From: JBCCTX01 sp964468435
GTDB lineage: Bacteria; Bacteroidota; Bacteroidia; J057
NCBI GenBank assembly: GCA_964468435.1
Contig: CAYXVE010000093.1
Coordinates: 1 to 10,870 of the forward strand
DNA: 10,870 bases
Direction of reading: 5' to 3'
Below, piece by piece: positions 1 through 7,482 of this stretch. The translations under genes and the position numbers were made by a program. The stretch's first letter is position 1; the number at the start of each line of letters is the position of its first letter. The notes below the pieces were generated by a model. The model was not told where the DNA came from. It was given only the letters and a program-made list of their open reading frames with translations, and made no database searches.

Positions 1-2
1 AA

Positions 3-16
3 TTTTGTAAACAAAA
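3..16. repeat. Short perfect inverted repeat upstream of the first gene
   Basis: Six-base arms TTTTGT and ACAAAA are separated by AA, 14 nt upstream of the first gene's ATG. The left arm also contains a TTTG that could be the 3' half of a Bacteroidota -7 element (TAnnTTTG): base 1 is A as required, but the needed T falls just outside the window. It may be an operator-like site, part of a promoter, or chance in AT-rich DNA. Confidence 0.25.
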
Positions 17-30
17 GCATTAAGACCTTC

Positions 31-420
31 ATGAAGATCATACAATTCATACTCGCTGCCCTATTTTTTCTCTTTGCCTACTTTCAGTTCAATGATCCGG
101 ATCCCATTATCTGGGTATCACTTTACGTACTGACAGGAATACTATCGCTAGCCGGCGGGTTGGGCTTTTATAATAAGTATGCCATCATCGGTACTATGGT
201 GATCTCAGCCATCGGAGGAATCATTACTTTTCCAGGTGTGGTAGATTACATGACCAATCAGGAAGGCTACACCATACTGGAGGGTATGTCGAACGACCGT
301 CCTTACATCGAACTTACCCGGGAGTTTGGAGGTCTTTTGATAACGCTGGGAGCTCTAACTTTCCTGCATTTTCAGGCAAGAAGAAAAGAAAGAACACAAC
401 GAGCAGCTTCTGCGACTTAA
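31..420 (+). CDS. TMEM220-family small integral membrane protein
   Basis: A 129-residue hydrophobic protein with about four predicted membrane segments (roughly residues 2-20, 27-46, 50-68 and 98-114) and a basic tail (ARRKERTQR). The motif FQFNDPDP (18-25) directly after the first helix, followed by a tryptophan, and the later TREFGGL segment before the last helix are what I recognise of the TMEM220 family, whose molecular function is unknown to me. The start is the only sensible ATG, placing the first helix at the N terminus; there is no Shine-Dalgarno sequence. It lies 44 nt upstream of miaA on the same strand and may be co-transcribed, though I see no functional link. The assignment is by motif recognition. 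Confidence 0.8.
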   Translation: MKIIQFILAALFFLFAYFQFNDPDPIIWVSLYVLTGILSLAGGLGFYNKYAIIGTMVISAIGGIITFPGVVDYMTNQEGYTILEGMSNDRPYIELTREFGGLLITLGALTFLHFQARRKERTQRAASAT

Positions 421-464
421 TCGGCTAGTCTTAGAGATCTTCCCTTTTCTCGTATATTTACAAT

Positions 465-1376
465 ATGGCTTATTTGATCTCTGTTGTAGGCCCCACTGCA
501 GTGGGAAAGTCTGCTTTGGCCATTCATCTGGCCAAAAAGTATCAGAATCATATCCTCTCATGTGATTCCAGGCAGATTTACAGATACATGGATACCGGCA
601 CAGCAAAAGCCTCGCTGGAAGAACGCCAACAGATTCCTCACCACTTCATAGATATACTCGATCCCAGTGAGGAATACAATGCTGCCACCTTCGAAAGAGA
701 AGCCCTAAAAACCCTGCAAGGAATATTCGAGACACACCATCTCGCAATTGCTGTGGGGGGGTCAACCCTGTATTTTCATGCACTCTGGTATGGAATTGAT
801 CACATGCCACCTGTAGACCCAGCTATAAGAAGTCATCTTAGAGATACATATAATCAATCGGGCCTTACTTTCTTACTGAATCAACTCAAAGAAGTTGACC
901 CTAAGACATACGCTCACATCGACAAACAAAATCACGTGCGAGTGATTCGGGCTTTGGAAGTTTATCTTTCATCTGGAAACCCCATTTCAGGATTTAGAAA
1001 AGGGTACACACCGCGTTCCGAAGGTGTCCAGCACATAAAAATAGGATTGTATTTACCACGAGAGATCTTATATGACAGAATCAACAAACGGGTAGATACT
1101 ATGATTGATCATGGACTGGAAGAAGAAGTGAGAAATATCCTTAAAATGGGTTATCAGCCTGACATACAGGCTTTAAAATCCATAGGTTACCAGGAAATGA
1201 TTAGTTATATACAGGGAAACATCGACCTCGAAGAAGCAATAAGACTCATCAAACGCAACAGTAGACGATATGCAAAAAGACAGCTTACCTACTATAGAAA
1301 ATTTGAAGATATTACGTGGTTTCAGGCTTCTGAGATAGATCGTATCGAAAATTGGTTGGAATATCAGCTTACATGA
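465..1376 (+). CDS. miaA: tRNA dimethylallyltransferase (tRNA A37 isopentenyltransferase)
   Basis: MiaA transfers the dimethylallyl group from DMAPP to N6 of A37 in tRNAs reading U-starting codons, the first step toward ms2i6A, in the cytoplasm. The 303 residues match the usual MiaA length. Visible motifs: P-loop GPTAVGKS (9-16), DSRQ (34-37) with MDTGTAK (42-48), HHFIDI (59-64), VGGSTLY (97-103), NHVRVIRALEVY around 156-167, and the C-terminal signature SIGYQEM (239-245) followed by the basic KRNSRRYAKRQ stretch (263-273). The ATG immediately precedes the beta strand leading into the P-loop, so the start is well placed; no Shine-Dalgarno is visible. A 7-G run (755-761) encodes part of the VGGS motif. 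The gene converges on aat with a 91-nt gap. Confidence 0.97.
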   Translation: MAYLISVVGPTAVGKSALAIHLAKKYQNHILSCDSRQIYRYMDTGTAKASLEERQQIPHHFIDILDPSEEYNAATFEREALKTLQGIFETHHLAIAVGGSTLYFHALWYGIDHMPPVDPAIRSHLRDTYNQSGLTFLLNQLKEVDPKTYAHIDKQNHVRVIRALEVYLSSGNPISGFRKGYTPRSEGVQHIKIGLYLPREILYDRINKRVDTMIDHGLEEEVRNILKMGYQPDIQALKSIGYQEMISYIQGNIDLEEAIRLIKRNSRRYAKRQLTYYRKFEDITWFQASEIDRIENWLEYQLT

Positions 1377-1467
1377 TCCAGACAGGGCTATGCTGTTCTT
1401 CTTTTTCAGGAATCTAATACTGCTAACTCGACTTTCTGTCATGCCCATTTGTAAGACCAGGGGAATG

Positions 1468-2169
1468 TCAAGGAGATTGATTCATCAGCCAATGCTCCCA
1501 ACTGCCAAGATGAGTATCGTGTGAAACTGCTTCCCACAAAATACTGGAAAATTTTGCTCTGGGAATCTCTTCGGCACCCAGACTTTCCAAGTGCTTTGTA
1601 TATACCTGGCAGTCGATTAGCATAAATTCACGTTTTATCAACTCCTTTACAAGTAGGATAAATCCTGCCTTGGAAGCATTACTTACTTTAGAAAACATGG
1701 ATTCACCATAATAACATTTCCCAATAGAAACTCCATATAATCCACCAGCAAGCTCGTCATCTTTCCAAACCTCAACAGAATGTGCAAATCCCATTTGATG
1801 AAGCCTGTGGTAAGCATCCAGCATTCTGGAAGTAATCCAGGTACCATATTGCCCCTTTCGACGGATTTGCTGACATTGCTGAATCACTTCTGGAAACTTT
1901 TGATCAAAAGTAATCCGAAATATCTGATCCCGGAGTATTTTCTTCATGCTCCTGGAGACCTTTAAGTTAGTTGGAAATAAGACAAATCTGGGATCAGGTG
2001 CCCACCAAATAATGGGATCATTTTTCGAAAACCAAGGAAAAATACCTAGGCTGTAGGCCAGTAGTAATCTTTCAGGAGAAAGATCTCCGCCAATAGCTAA
2101 TGCACCCTCCGGATCTGCTAGATCTGGATCGGGAAATATTAATTCATCCGTAAGTTCGTATATGGGCAT
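1468..2169 (-). CDS. aat: Leucyl/phenylalanyl-tRNA--protein transferase
   Basis: Aat transfers Leu or Phe from aminoacyl-tRNA to the N terminus of proteins beginning with Lys or Arg, creating a primary N-degron for ClpS/ClpAP. The 233 residues are the normal length. Visible signatures: GGDLSPERLLLAYSLGIFPW (27-46), WWAPDPR (55-61), W111, GESMFS (155-160) and the DCQ...HLESLGA block (186-199). D186, Q188 and E156 fall at the same numbers as the residues assigned to the active site of E. coli Aat, so the enzyme looks catalytically intact. The start ATG lies 11 nt after the stop of clpS, pointing to co-transcription and translational coupling with the adaptor that reads its product. A weak AGG lies a few bases before the ATG. 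Confidence 0.97.
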   Translation of the reverse strand: MPIYELTDELIFPDPDLADPEGALAIGGDLSPERLLLAYSLGIFPWFSKNDPIIWWAPDPRFVLFPTNLKVSRSMKKILRDQIFRITFDQKFPEVIQQCQQIRRKGQYGTWITSRMLDAYHRLHQMGFAHSVEVWKDDELAGGLYGVSIGKCYYGESMFSKVSNASKAGFILLVKELIKREFMLIDCQVYTKHLESLGAEEIPRAKFSSILWEAVSHDTHLGSWEHWLMNQSP

Positions 2170-2180
2170 AGACCTAAGTG

Positions 2181-2471
2181 CTACTCCACCGTGGCACCGA
2201 TTCCACGGTCTACCAATGCTTCACGCATGGGTCTAAGGATTTTTTCAGTCCCCTTTTTGACTGCATATTTGCCTTTAAAGTGGATAATCCAGGCACATTG
2301 CTCTGCCTGTTCGCTTGTATGACCACAAACCTCTACCAAGGATTGGATGACCCAATCAAAAGTATTCACTTCATCGTTCCATACAATCAAGCTAAGAGGT
2401 TTATCCTGATCAGTATACTTTTGTGGTACTTCTAGTTCTCGGGTGAGTACGTTTTGTAATAGGAGATCCAT
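2181..2471 (-). CDS. clpS: ATP-dependent Clp protease adaptor ClpS
   Basis: ClpS binds proteins with N-terminal Leu, Phe, Tyr or Trp and hands them to the ClpA (or ClpC-type) unfoldase. The 96-residue protein has a flexible N-terminal arm (about 1-24), then the core: LIVWNDEVNTFDWVI (28-42), EQAEQCAWIIHFKGK (54-68) and a C-terminal segment ending GIGATVE. N32, D33 and H64 correspond to the N34/D35/H66 alpha-amino-binding residues of E. coli ClpS. The position of E. coli gatekeeper Met40 is Phe38 here by simple counting. It is the first gene of a leftward pair with aat. The 204-nt region separating it from the divergent nuclease gene (2472-2675) is AT-rich, with no full TAnnTTTG element that I could find on either strand. 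No clpA/clpC lies in the window. Confidence 0.96.
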   Translation of the reverse strand: MDLLLQNVLTRELEVPQKYTDQDKPLSLIVWNDEVNTFDWVIQSLVEVCGHTSEQAEQCAWIIHFKGKYAVKKGTEKILRPMREALVDRGIGATVE

Positions 2472-2675
2472 ACCGAAACGGAGTATTGACAGTTTACGTA
2501 GTTTAAAATTAAATCAGAACAATACTTTCATATCACTCAGGAATAAAAATATCAAAAAATGGAATACCTAATTGCTATTTGCCTTTCATTTAAGTTATTT
2601 AATTCCTCAATTGGCAGAATTTATGCATGAGTGACTATGACTAACTTTTTTTGAAGAAACAATTGGCTGCTAAGT

Positions 2676-3851
2676 ATGTTTAAAAAAATTTTATTTGTCG
2701 TCGTTTTATCTCTATGTTCTGTCCAGTCATGGGCATGGGGTTTTTGGGCTCACAAACGCCTAAATCGCCTTGCAGTGTTTACCCTGCCTCCAGAAATGAT
2801 CGCTTTCTACAAAGCACACATTCAATACCTGACTGAACATGCGGTAGATCCTGATAAACGCAGATATGCAGTCGATGGAGAGGATATCAAACACTTTATC
2901 GATATTGATCATTATGGTGTTTATCCCTTTGAAAACGTGCCCAGGAAATGGGAGAATGCTGTTGAAGTCTTCAGCGAAGATACCCTGAGATCCTATGGCA
3001 TTGTACCTTATTCTTTACCCTGGGAAATTGCCAAGCTTACTCGCGCATTTCAGGATAAAAATCTTGGAGAAATATTGCGTTTGTCTGCAGATGTTGGCCA
3101 TTATACCGGAGACTCACACGTACCTTTACATACTTCTGTAAACTATAATGGTCAATTGACTGACCAGAAAGGTATACATGGATTCTGGGAATCCAGAATT
3201 CCGGAATTATTTGGTGAAGGATATAATTTTCTCGTTGGTAGAGCCTATTATGTAGCTGATATAGAAATGGAAATATGGAATACCGTTTTGGAAAGTCACG
3301 CAGCTGTCGATTCTGTACTCAGTTTCGAAAAACAGTTGAGTAAGACCTGTCCGCCCGATAAAAAATATTGTTATGAAAGTCGAAATGCTGTGACCATCCG
3401 TACCTATTCACGCGAATATGCCAAAGCTTATGAACAGATGCTTGGTGGGCAAATTGAGCGGAGAATGCGTCAGTCTATCCTGCGTATTGGTTCTTTGTGG
3501 TATACTGCATGGAAAAATGCGGGTTCTCCTGATCTGAGTGAATTGTCGAAAATGGAATACAAAGATAAGCCGGTGATCTTCAAAAAAAAGATTGGCAATA
3601 TCAAAGACCGCGAAGGTCTTTTTTCTGCAAACTTCTCTAGAGAGATCAGAAAAACAGGGAATCTAGCCATCGCAGATGATGGATGTTGTTGTATTGATCT
3701 GAGAGAAGAAGCAAATAACCCAAGACCTAGCCTCTATAAAGTGGCATCTATCATAGCATGGAGAGAACAGAATCCCAAAAGATCTGTCTACTCCAATCAC
3801 AATACCCTTTTTCAGCAAATGTGGAAATGGGTAAGTATGGGGCTTGCCTAG
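2676..3851 (+). CDS. Secreted zinc-dependent S1/P1-type nuclease / phospholipase C-like protein
   Basis: A 391-residue exported hydrolase. Residues 1-20 form a signal peptide (KK, hydrophobic core, then SWA); cleavage after A20 would leave W21 as the mature N terminus, as in P1 nuclease and zinc phospholipase C, where Trp1 itself ligates zinc. The remaining trinuclear zinc ligands can be placed: H26 (WGFWAH), D58, H73, H142 and D146 (GHYTGD), H152 (VPLH), H168 and E172 (HGFWE). D58 to H73 keeps the 15-residue spacing of P1 Asp45/His60. The catalytic domain appears to end near residue 286 (WYTAWKNAG), leaving about 105 extra residues with a CCC triplet at 337-339. C225 and C232 might form a disulfide. 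The substrate (nucleic acid or phospholipid) cannot be decided from sequence. It stands alone: divergent from clpS and convergent with the epimerase, with a 34-nt gap. Confidence 0.88.
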   Translation: MFKKILFVVVLSLCSVQSWAWGFWAHKRLNRLAVFTLPPEMIAFYKAHIQYLTEHAVDPDKRRYAVDGEDIKHFIDIDHYGVYPFENVPRKWENAVEVFSEDTLRSYGIVPYSLPWEIAKLTRAFQDKNLGEILRLSADVGHYTGDSHVPLHTSVNYNGQLTDQKGIHGFWESRIPELFGEGYNFLVGRAYYVADIEMEIWNTVLESHAAVDSVLSFEKQLSKTCPPDKKYCYESRNAVTIRTYSREYAKAYEQMLGGQIERRMRQSILRIGSLWYTAWKNAGSPDLSELSKMEYKDKPVIFKKKIGNIKDREGLFSANFSREIRKTGNLAIADDGCCCIDLREEANNPRPSLYKVASIIAWREQNPKRSVYSNHNTLFQQMWKWVSMGLA

Positions 3852-3885
3852 ATACCAATCCTTGCCTTAAGCAAAATGATCTGTT

Positions 3886-4884
3886 TCAAGAAAATACATA
3901 GGTTTGGGTGCGGTAGTAAGCAATCACATCTTCAAGTATTTGATCCAGAGCGTACTCAATATCAAAGGAGATCATCTCAGAAAGCTTGGTAATATCTGCT
4001 GTACGTCTGTTCATATCTTCGAATCCATCACCATAAGCTTTTTCATAAGACATGTGAACGACCCTGGAAGTAGATCCTACTTTCTGGATCACTTGAGTGG
4101 CCAGGTCATTAATGGTAACTTCAAAGGGATTACCTACATTGAACTCCTCTCCCACTGCATCATCGCAGTTCATTAGACCATAAATAGCTCTTATGGCGTC
4201 CATGACATGCATAAAGCTCCTACGCTGTTCTCCAGTCCCGTAAACGACTACATCTTCATTGTCCAACGCCTTACGGACAAAATTGGGAATAACCATTCCG
4301 TAATTGGAAACCTGCTTGGGTCCTACGGTATTAAAAAAACGCGCTATGACTACCTCTGTACCAAACTCCTTGTAATAAGCGAACGCAAGAAACTCATCCA
4401 TTGCTTTAGTGTTGGCATAAGCCCAACGATGATTTCGCGTAGACCCTTCTACGCGGTAGTCATTCTCACTCAGTTTGGATGTTCCGGTGGAATCAAGCAG
4501 ATCGAGACTTTTGCCGTAAATCTCAGAGGTAGAAGCCAAAAGTACCCTTTTGCGGTATTTCTTGACCATCTCCAATACATTATCCACGCCACGTACGTTA
4601 TCTAGTACAGTTTTGACGGGATTATTCATGACCAGTTTCACACCGACAGGTGCAGCAAGATGATAACAGTGATCACACCAAGAGACGAGGTTATTCATCG
4701 TCAACTTATCCGTGACAGTGTCATGAACAAATCTAAAACGATCATTGGGAAATAGGGGTTCAAGATTTTCGATCCTTCCTGTGGACAGGTTATCAAGTAC
4801 TGTTACGTGATGCCCCTTTTCCAGTAGGTATTCAGCAAGATTTGAACCTATGAAACCAGCTCCTCCAGTAATTAAAATATTCAT
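3886..4884 (-). CDS. NAD-dependent epimerase/dehydratase (nucleotide-sugar, extended SDR)
   Basis: An extended short-chain dehydrogenase/reductase of 332 residues. The N terminus has the NAD-binding fold GGAGFIG (7-13) with D31 as the acidic NAD-selecting residue in DNLSTG. The active site comprises STSEIYG (118-124) and Y156-ANT-K160 (YxxxK). ARFFNTVGPKQ (181-191), with the later YGTGEQRRSFMHV (215-227) and EEFNVGN, is typical of enzymes acting on UDP- or GDP-sugars. The closest types I recognise are UDP-glucose 4-epimerase or UDP-glucuronate decarboxylase-like proteins; the exact substrate cannot be fixed. It starts 36 nt after the pnp stop on the same strand, so read-through from rpsO-pnp is possible, but functionally it is more likely connected to polysaccharide synthesis elsewhere. 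Start ATG fits the Rossmann strand exactly. Confidence 0.9.
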   Translation of the reverse strand: MNILITGGAGFIGSNLAEYLLEKGHHVTVLDNLSTGRIENLEPLFPNDRFRFVHDTVTDKLTMNNLVSWCDHCYHLAAPVGVKLVMNNPVKTVLDNVRGVDNVLEMVKKYRKRVLLASTSEIYGKSLDLLDSTGTSKLSENDYRVEGSTRNHRWAYANTKAMDEFLAFAYYKEFGTEVVIARFFNTVGPKQVSNYGMVIPNFVRKALDNEDVVVYGTGEQRRSFMHVMDAIRAIYGLMNCDDAVGEEFNVGNPFEVTINDLATQVIQKVGSTSRVVHMSYEKAYGDGFEDMNRRTADITKLSEMISFDIEYALDQILEDVIAYYRTQTYVFS

Positions 4885-4920
4885 ATTTACAGATTACTAC
4901 ATCTGCGTGCGCGTGTCCAC

Positions 4921-7146
4921 TTAGCGACGGCGACGCCTACTTCTATCATCATTGCCCGAGCGTCGGTTATCTCTGTCATCTCTATCGTTGTAACTGTCCT
5001 GATCATTACCAGATCCTCCTTCAGGGGGGACAAGTAGGACTTTACGACTCAGCCGGTATTTACCCGTCTTTTTATCGACTCCTATGAGTTTTACCTCAAC
5101 TTCATCACCGACCTCAAATACTCCCTCCATACTTCTAATGCGCTCATGTGCAATTTCAGAAATGTGCAACAATCCTTCTTTTCCTGGTAAGTATTCTACA
5201 AAGGCTCCGTAATCCTGAATGGATTTAACTGTTGCTTTGTATACTTCACCTACTGTAGGTACTTGTATGAGTTCTCTGATTCTTCTTACAGCTTCCTCAA
5301 TCCCCTCTGCATTACTGGATGATATTGTCGCAGTTCCCACATCTTTCTCTCCCTCATCCAGGTTAATCGTCGTATTGGTAAGACGTTGTATCTCCTGGAT
5401 AATTTTTCCTCCAGGTCCGATAATCATACCGAAGAATTCGTGTGGAATTTCCATGGAAAACAGCCGGGGAGCATAAGGAGACATCGTTGTTCGCGTCTCG
5501 GGAAGCACTCTCAGCATCTCGTCGAGTATATGCATCCTTCCCGCCTTAGACTGTTCTAGCGCTCGCTCAATAATCTCATAAGAAAGTCCTCTGATCTTAA
5601 TATCCATCTGGCAGGCAGTAAGTCCCTCTACTGTACCTGCAACTTTAAAATCCATATCACCTAGGAAATCTTCATCTCCCAGAATATCTGATAATACAGC
5701 AAAGCCTCCATCAGATTCCGTAATAAGACCCATAGCGATACCTGAAACGGGGCGCTTGATCATGATACCAGCATCCATTAATGACAAAGTAGCACCACAT
5801 ACAGAAGCCATCGAACTGGACCCATTGGACTCCAATATATTGGATACTACACGGATGGTATATTCAATATTGTCAGGGATCATATACTTGACAGCACGTT
5901 CGGCCAGGTTTCCATGACCAATTTCGCGTCTTCCCGGCCCTCTATTAGGTCTGACTTCACCTGTAGAAAAACCCGGGAAATTATATTGTAGCAAAAAGCG
6001 TTTAGTACCCTGAACAGTAGCCGTATCCACAGTCTGTTCATCTAGCTTGGTACCCAATGTCGTAGTACACAAGGCCTGTGTCTCGCCACGAGTGAAGACT
6101 GCTGAGCCATGTGTGCGAGGAAGCAGTCCTACCTGGCAATCAATGGGTCTAATTTCCTCCAATCCCCGACCATCAAGGCGCTTTCTATCCTCTATGATCA
6201 TCTTCCGAACAACCTTCTTTTGGATATCTTTGAAATACTGGCTAAAACGCGCATTAAAATACTCATCCTCTTCTCCCGATTCCTCCATTTTGGCTACCAA
6301 TTCCTCTTTCACCGCGTTTTTTAACTCCTTGATCTGACTGCTTCGTTCAGTTTTATCCAGTCCAGAGCGACTGATTTCTGATATTTTATCCTTGATGCGA
6401 CCTTCGATATCCTGATATAAAGCTTCGTTCAGTTCAAGGTGATCGTACTCGCGAAAAGATTTTCCTACAGCCTCCCTCAGTTCTTTCTGCAACCCATTGA
6501 GCATTCGAATATGTTCATGAGCAAATTTGAGTGCTTCGAGCATCACCTCTTCAGAGACCTCTTTCATTTCGCCCTCCACCATATTGATAGAGTCGTCTGT
6601 AGCTGCTACCATGAGGTCCAGATCACATTTATCAACTGCTTCAAAGGCCGGATTGATCACAAACTCACCATCAATACGCGCTACTCTGACCTCGGAGACA
6701 GGATCTGGAAAAGGTATATCTGAAACACATATTGCAGATGAGACAGCCAGACAGGCCCATGCATCGGGTTGCTCAAACCGATCCGTAGATATTAACTGTA
6801 CAATCACTTGTGTGTCTGCATGATAATCATCAGGGAACAGAGGCCTAATAGCCCTATCGATGAGGCGGGAGGTAAGAATCTCATTTTCTCCCATTCTTCC
6901 ATCGCGCTTGAAAAAACCTCCAGGGAACTTTCCGGCTGCGGAAAATTTTTCCATGTAATCAACCGAAAGAGGGAGAAAATCAACCTCCAGGTTGATGTCT
7001 TTGCTTGATACCACAGTAGCTAATAAAGCCGTATCGCCTACTCGTAATAAAACTGCACCGTCTGCTTGTCGGGCCAATGCCCCTGTTTCAATCGACAGTT
7101 CTCTTCCATCGGGAAGGGTTAAATTCTTCTTTATCGAATCCATCAT
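4921..7146 (-). CDS. pnp: Polyribonucleotide nucleotidyltransferase (PNPase)
   Basis: PNPase degrades RNA 3' to 5' with phosphate, releasing nucleoside diphosphates; it works as a trimer in mRNA decay and RNA quality control. The 741 residues carry the full architecture: first RNase PH core (about 1-145, including FKRDGRMGENEILTSRLIDR), a helical linker (about 150-315), second RNase PH core (about 325-530), KH domain with GxxG at 577-580 (GPGG), and S1 domain (about 630-702). Catalytic features in the second core are R406-R407 (GRREIGHG), NGSSSMAS (441-448) and D493, D499, K501 (DEDFLGDMDFK), so the enzyme should be active. Residues 703-741 form a low-complexity Asp/Asn/Arg tail ending in five arginines. 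Two ATGs (7146 and 7143) compete for the start. It is downstream of rpsO, an order conserved in many bacteria. Confidence 0.98.
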   Translation of the reverse strand: MMDSIKKNLTLPDGRELSIETGALARQADGAVLLRVGDTALLATVVSSKDINLEVDFLPLSVDYMEKFSAAGKFPGGFFKRDGRMGENEILTSRLIDRAIRPLFPDDYHADTQVIVQLISTDRFEQPDAWACLAVSSAICVSDIPFPDPVSEVRVARIDGEFVINPAFEAVDKCDLDLMVAATDDSINMVEGEMKEVSEEVMLEALKFAHEHIRMLNGLQKELREAVGKSFREYDHLELNEALYQDIEGRIKDKISEISRSGLDKTERSSQIKELKNAVKEELVAKMEESGEEDEYFNARFSQYFKDIQKKVVRKMIIEDRKRLDGRGLEEIRPIDCQVGLLPRTHGSAVFTRGETQALCTTTLGTKLDEQTVDTATVQGTKRFLLQYNFPGFSTGEVRPNRGPGRREIGHGNLAERAVKYMIPDNIEYTIRVVSNILESNGSSSMASVCGATLSLMDAGIMIKRPVSGIAMGLITESDGGFAVLSDILGDEDFLGDMDFKVAGTVEGLTACQMDIKIRGLSYEIIERALEQSKAGRMHILDEMLRVLPETRTTMSPYAPRLFSMEIPHEFFGMIIGPGGKIIQEIQRLTNTTINLDEGEKDVGTATISSSNAEGIEEAVRRIRELIQVPTVGEVYKATVKSIQDYGAFVEYLPGKEGLLHISEIAHERIRSMEGVFEVGDEVEVKLIGVDKKTGKYRLSRKVLLVPPEGGSGNDQDSYNDRDDRDNRRSGNDDRSRRRRR

Positions 7147-7190
7147 ATAAACTAAAAAAACTGAGCTCTTGCTCCTAAAGAAAGCGGATA

Positions 7191-7466
7191 TTACTTTCTA
7201 ATACCCAGCACTTTAATTACGTCTCTATATCTGTTGATATCAGAGCGTTTGAGGTAATCCAACATTTTTCTTCTTTTACCTACCAAACGCTGCAATCCAA
7301 TACGGGTAGACTTATCTTTGGGATGTTCTCTCAGGTGATCTGTAAGATACTGTATCCGGTAAGTAAAAAGGGCAATCTGCGATTCTGGTGAACCTGTATC
7401 CTCTGCGCCCTTTTTATAACCATAGTTTTTAAACACCTCCTTCTTCGTCTCTTTGTAAAGGTACAT
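7191..7466 (-). CDS. rpsO: 30S ribosomal protein S15
   Basis: S15 binds the central domain of 16S rRNA early in 30S assembly and helps form an intersubunit bridge. At 91 residues it is the normal size. The hallmark core is clear: DTGSPESQIALFTYRI (23-38), then LREHPKDKSTRIGLQRLVGKR, and KMLDYLKRSD leading to the ILGIRK-like end (VLGIRK). It heads a leftward rpsO-pnp unit with 44 nt between the genes, and it has a very good Bacteroidota promoter (TTTG-N20-TATATTTG) about 26 nt plus a few bases upstream, giving a short leader. That leader seems too short for the elaborate S15 autoregulatory structures known in other phyla, although post-transcriptional control cannot be excluded. Confidence 0.98.
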   Translation of the reverse strand: MYLYKETKKEVFKNYGYKKGAEDTGSPESQIALFTYRIQYLTDHLREHPKDKSTRIGLQRLVGKRRKMLDYLKRSDINRYRDVIKVLGIRK

Positions 7467-7482
7467 GAAATCTGATTCTTAA

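Noticed and set aside
453..460. TATATTTA just before miaA resembling TAnnTTTG
   Set aside because: It misses the final G, has no -33 element at the right distance and lies 4 nt from the ATG, which would require an essentially leaderless mRNA.
1382..1406. Possible terminator between miaA and aat: ACAG / CTGT stem followed by TTCTTCTTTTT
   Set aside because: Only a 4-pair, low-G+C stem with an interrupted T-run; too weak to annotate.
2472..2675. Divergent clpS / nuclease intergenic region scanned for promoters
   Set aside because: Only 7-of-8 matches to TAnnTTTG (bottom strand 2511-2504; top strand 2646-2653), without -33 partners at proper spacing, so no promoter is called.
3867..3880. TTGC / GCAA mini-inverted repeat in the gap between the nuclease and the epimerase
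   Set aside because: Four-pair stem with no T-run in either direction; chance level.
4207..4605. Open frame of 132 codons on the top strand inside the epimerase gene
   Set aside because: Antisense to the conserved YxxxK region and without protein-family features; a shadow frame.
7154..7174. Possible attenuator between rpsO and pnp on the bottom strand: GAGC-AAGA-GCTC, then AG and seven Ts
   Set aside because: The stem is only four pairs with mismatches immediately outside. A partial termination role is possible but the evidence is thin.
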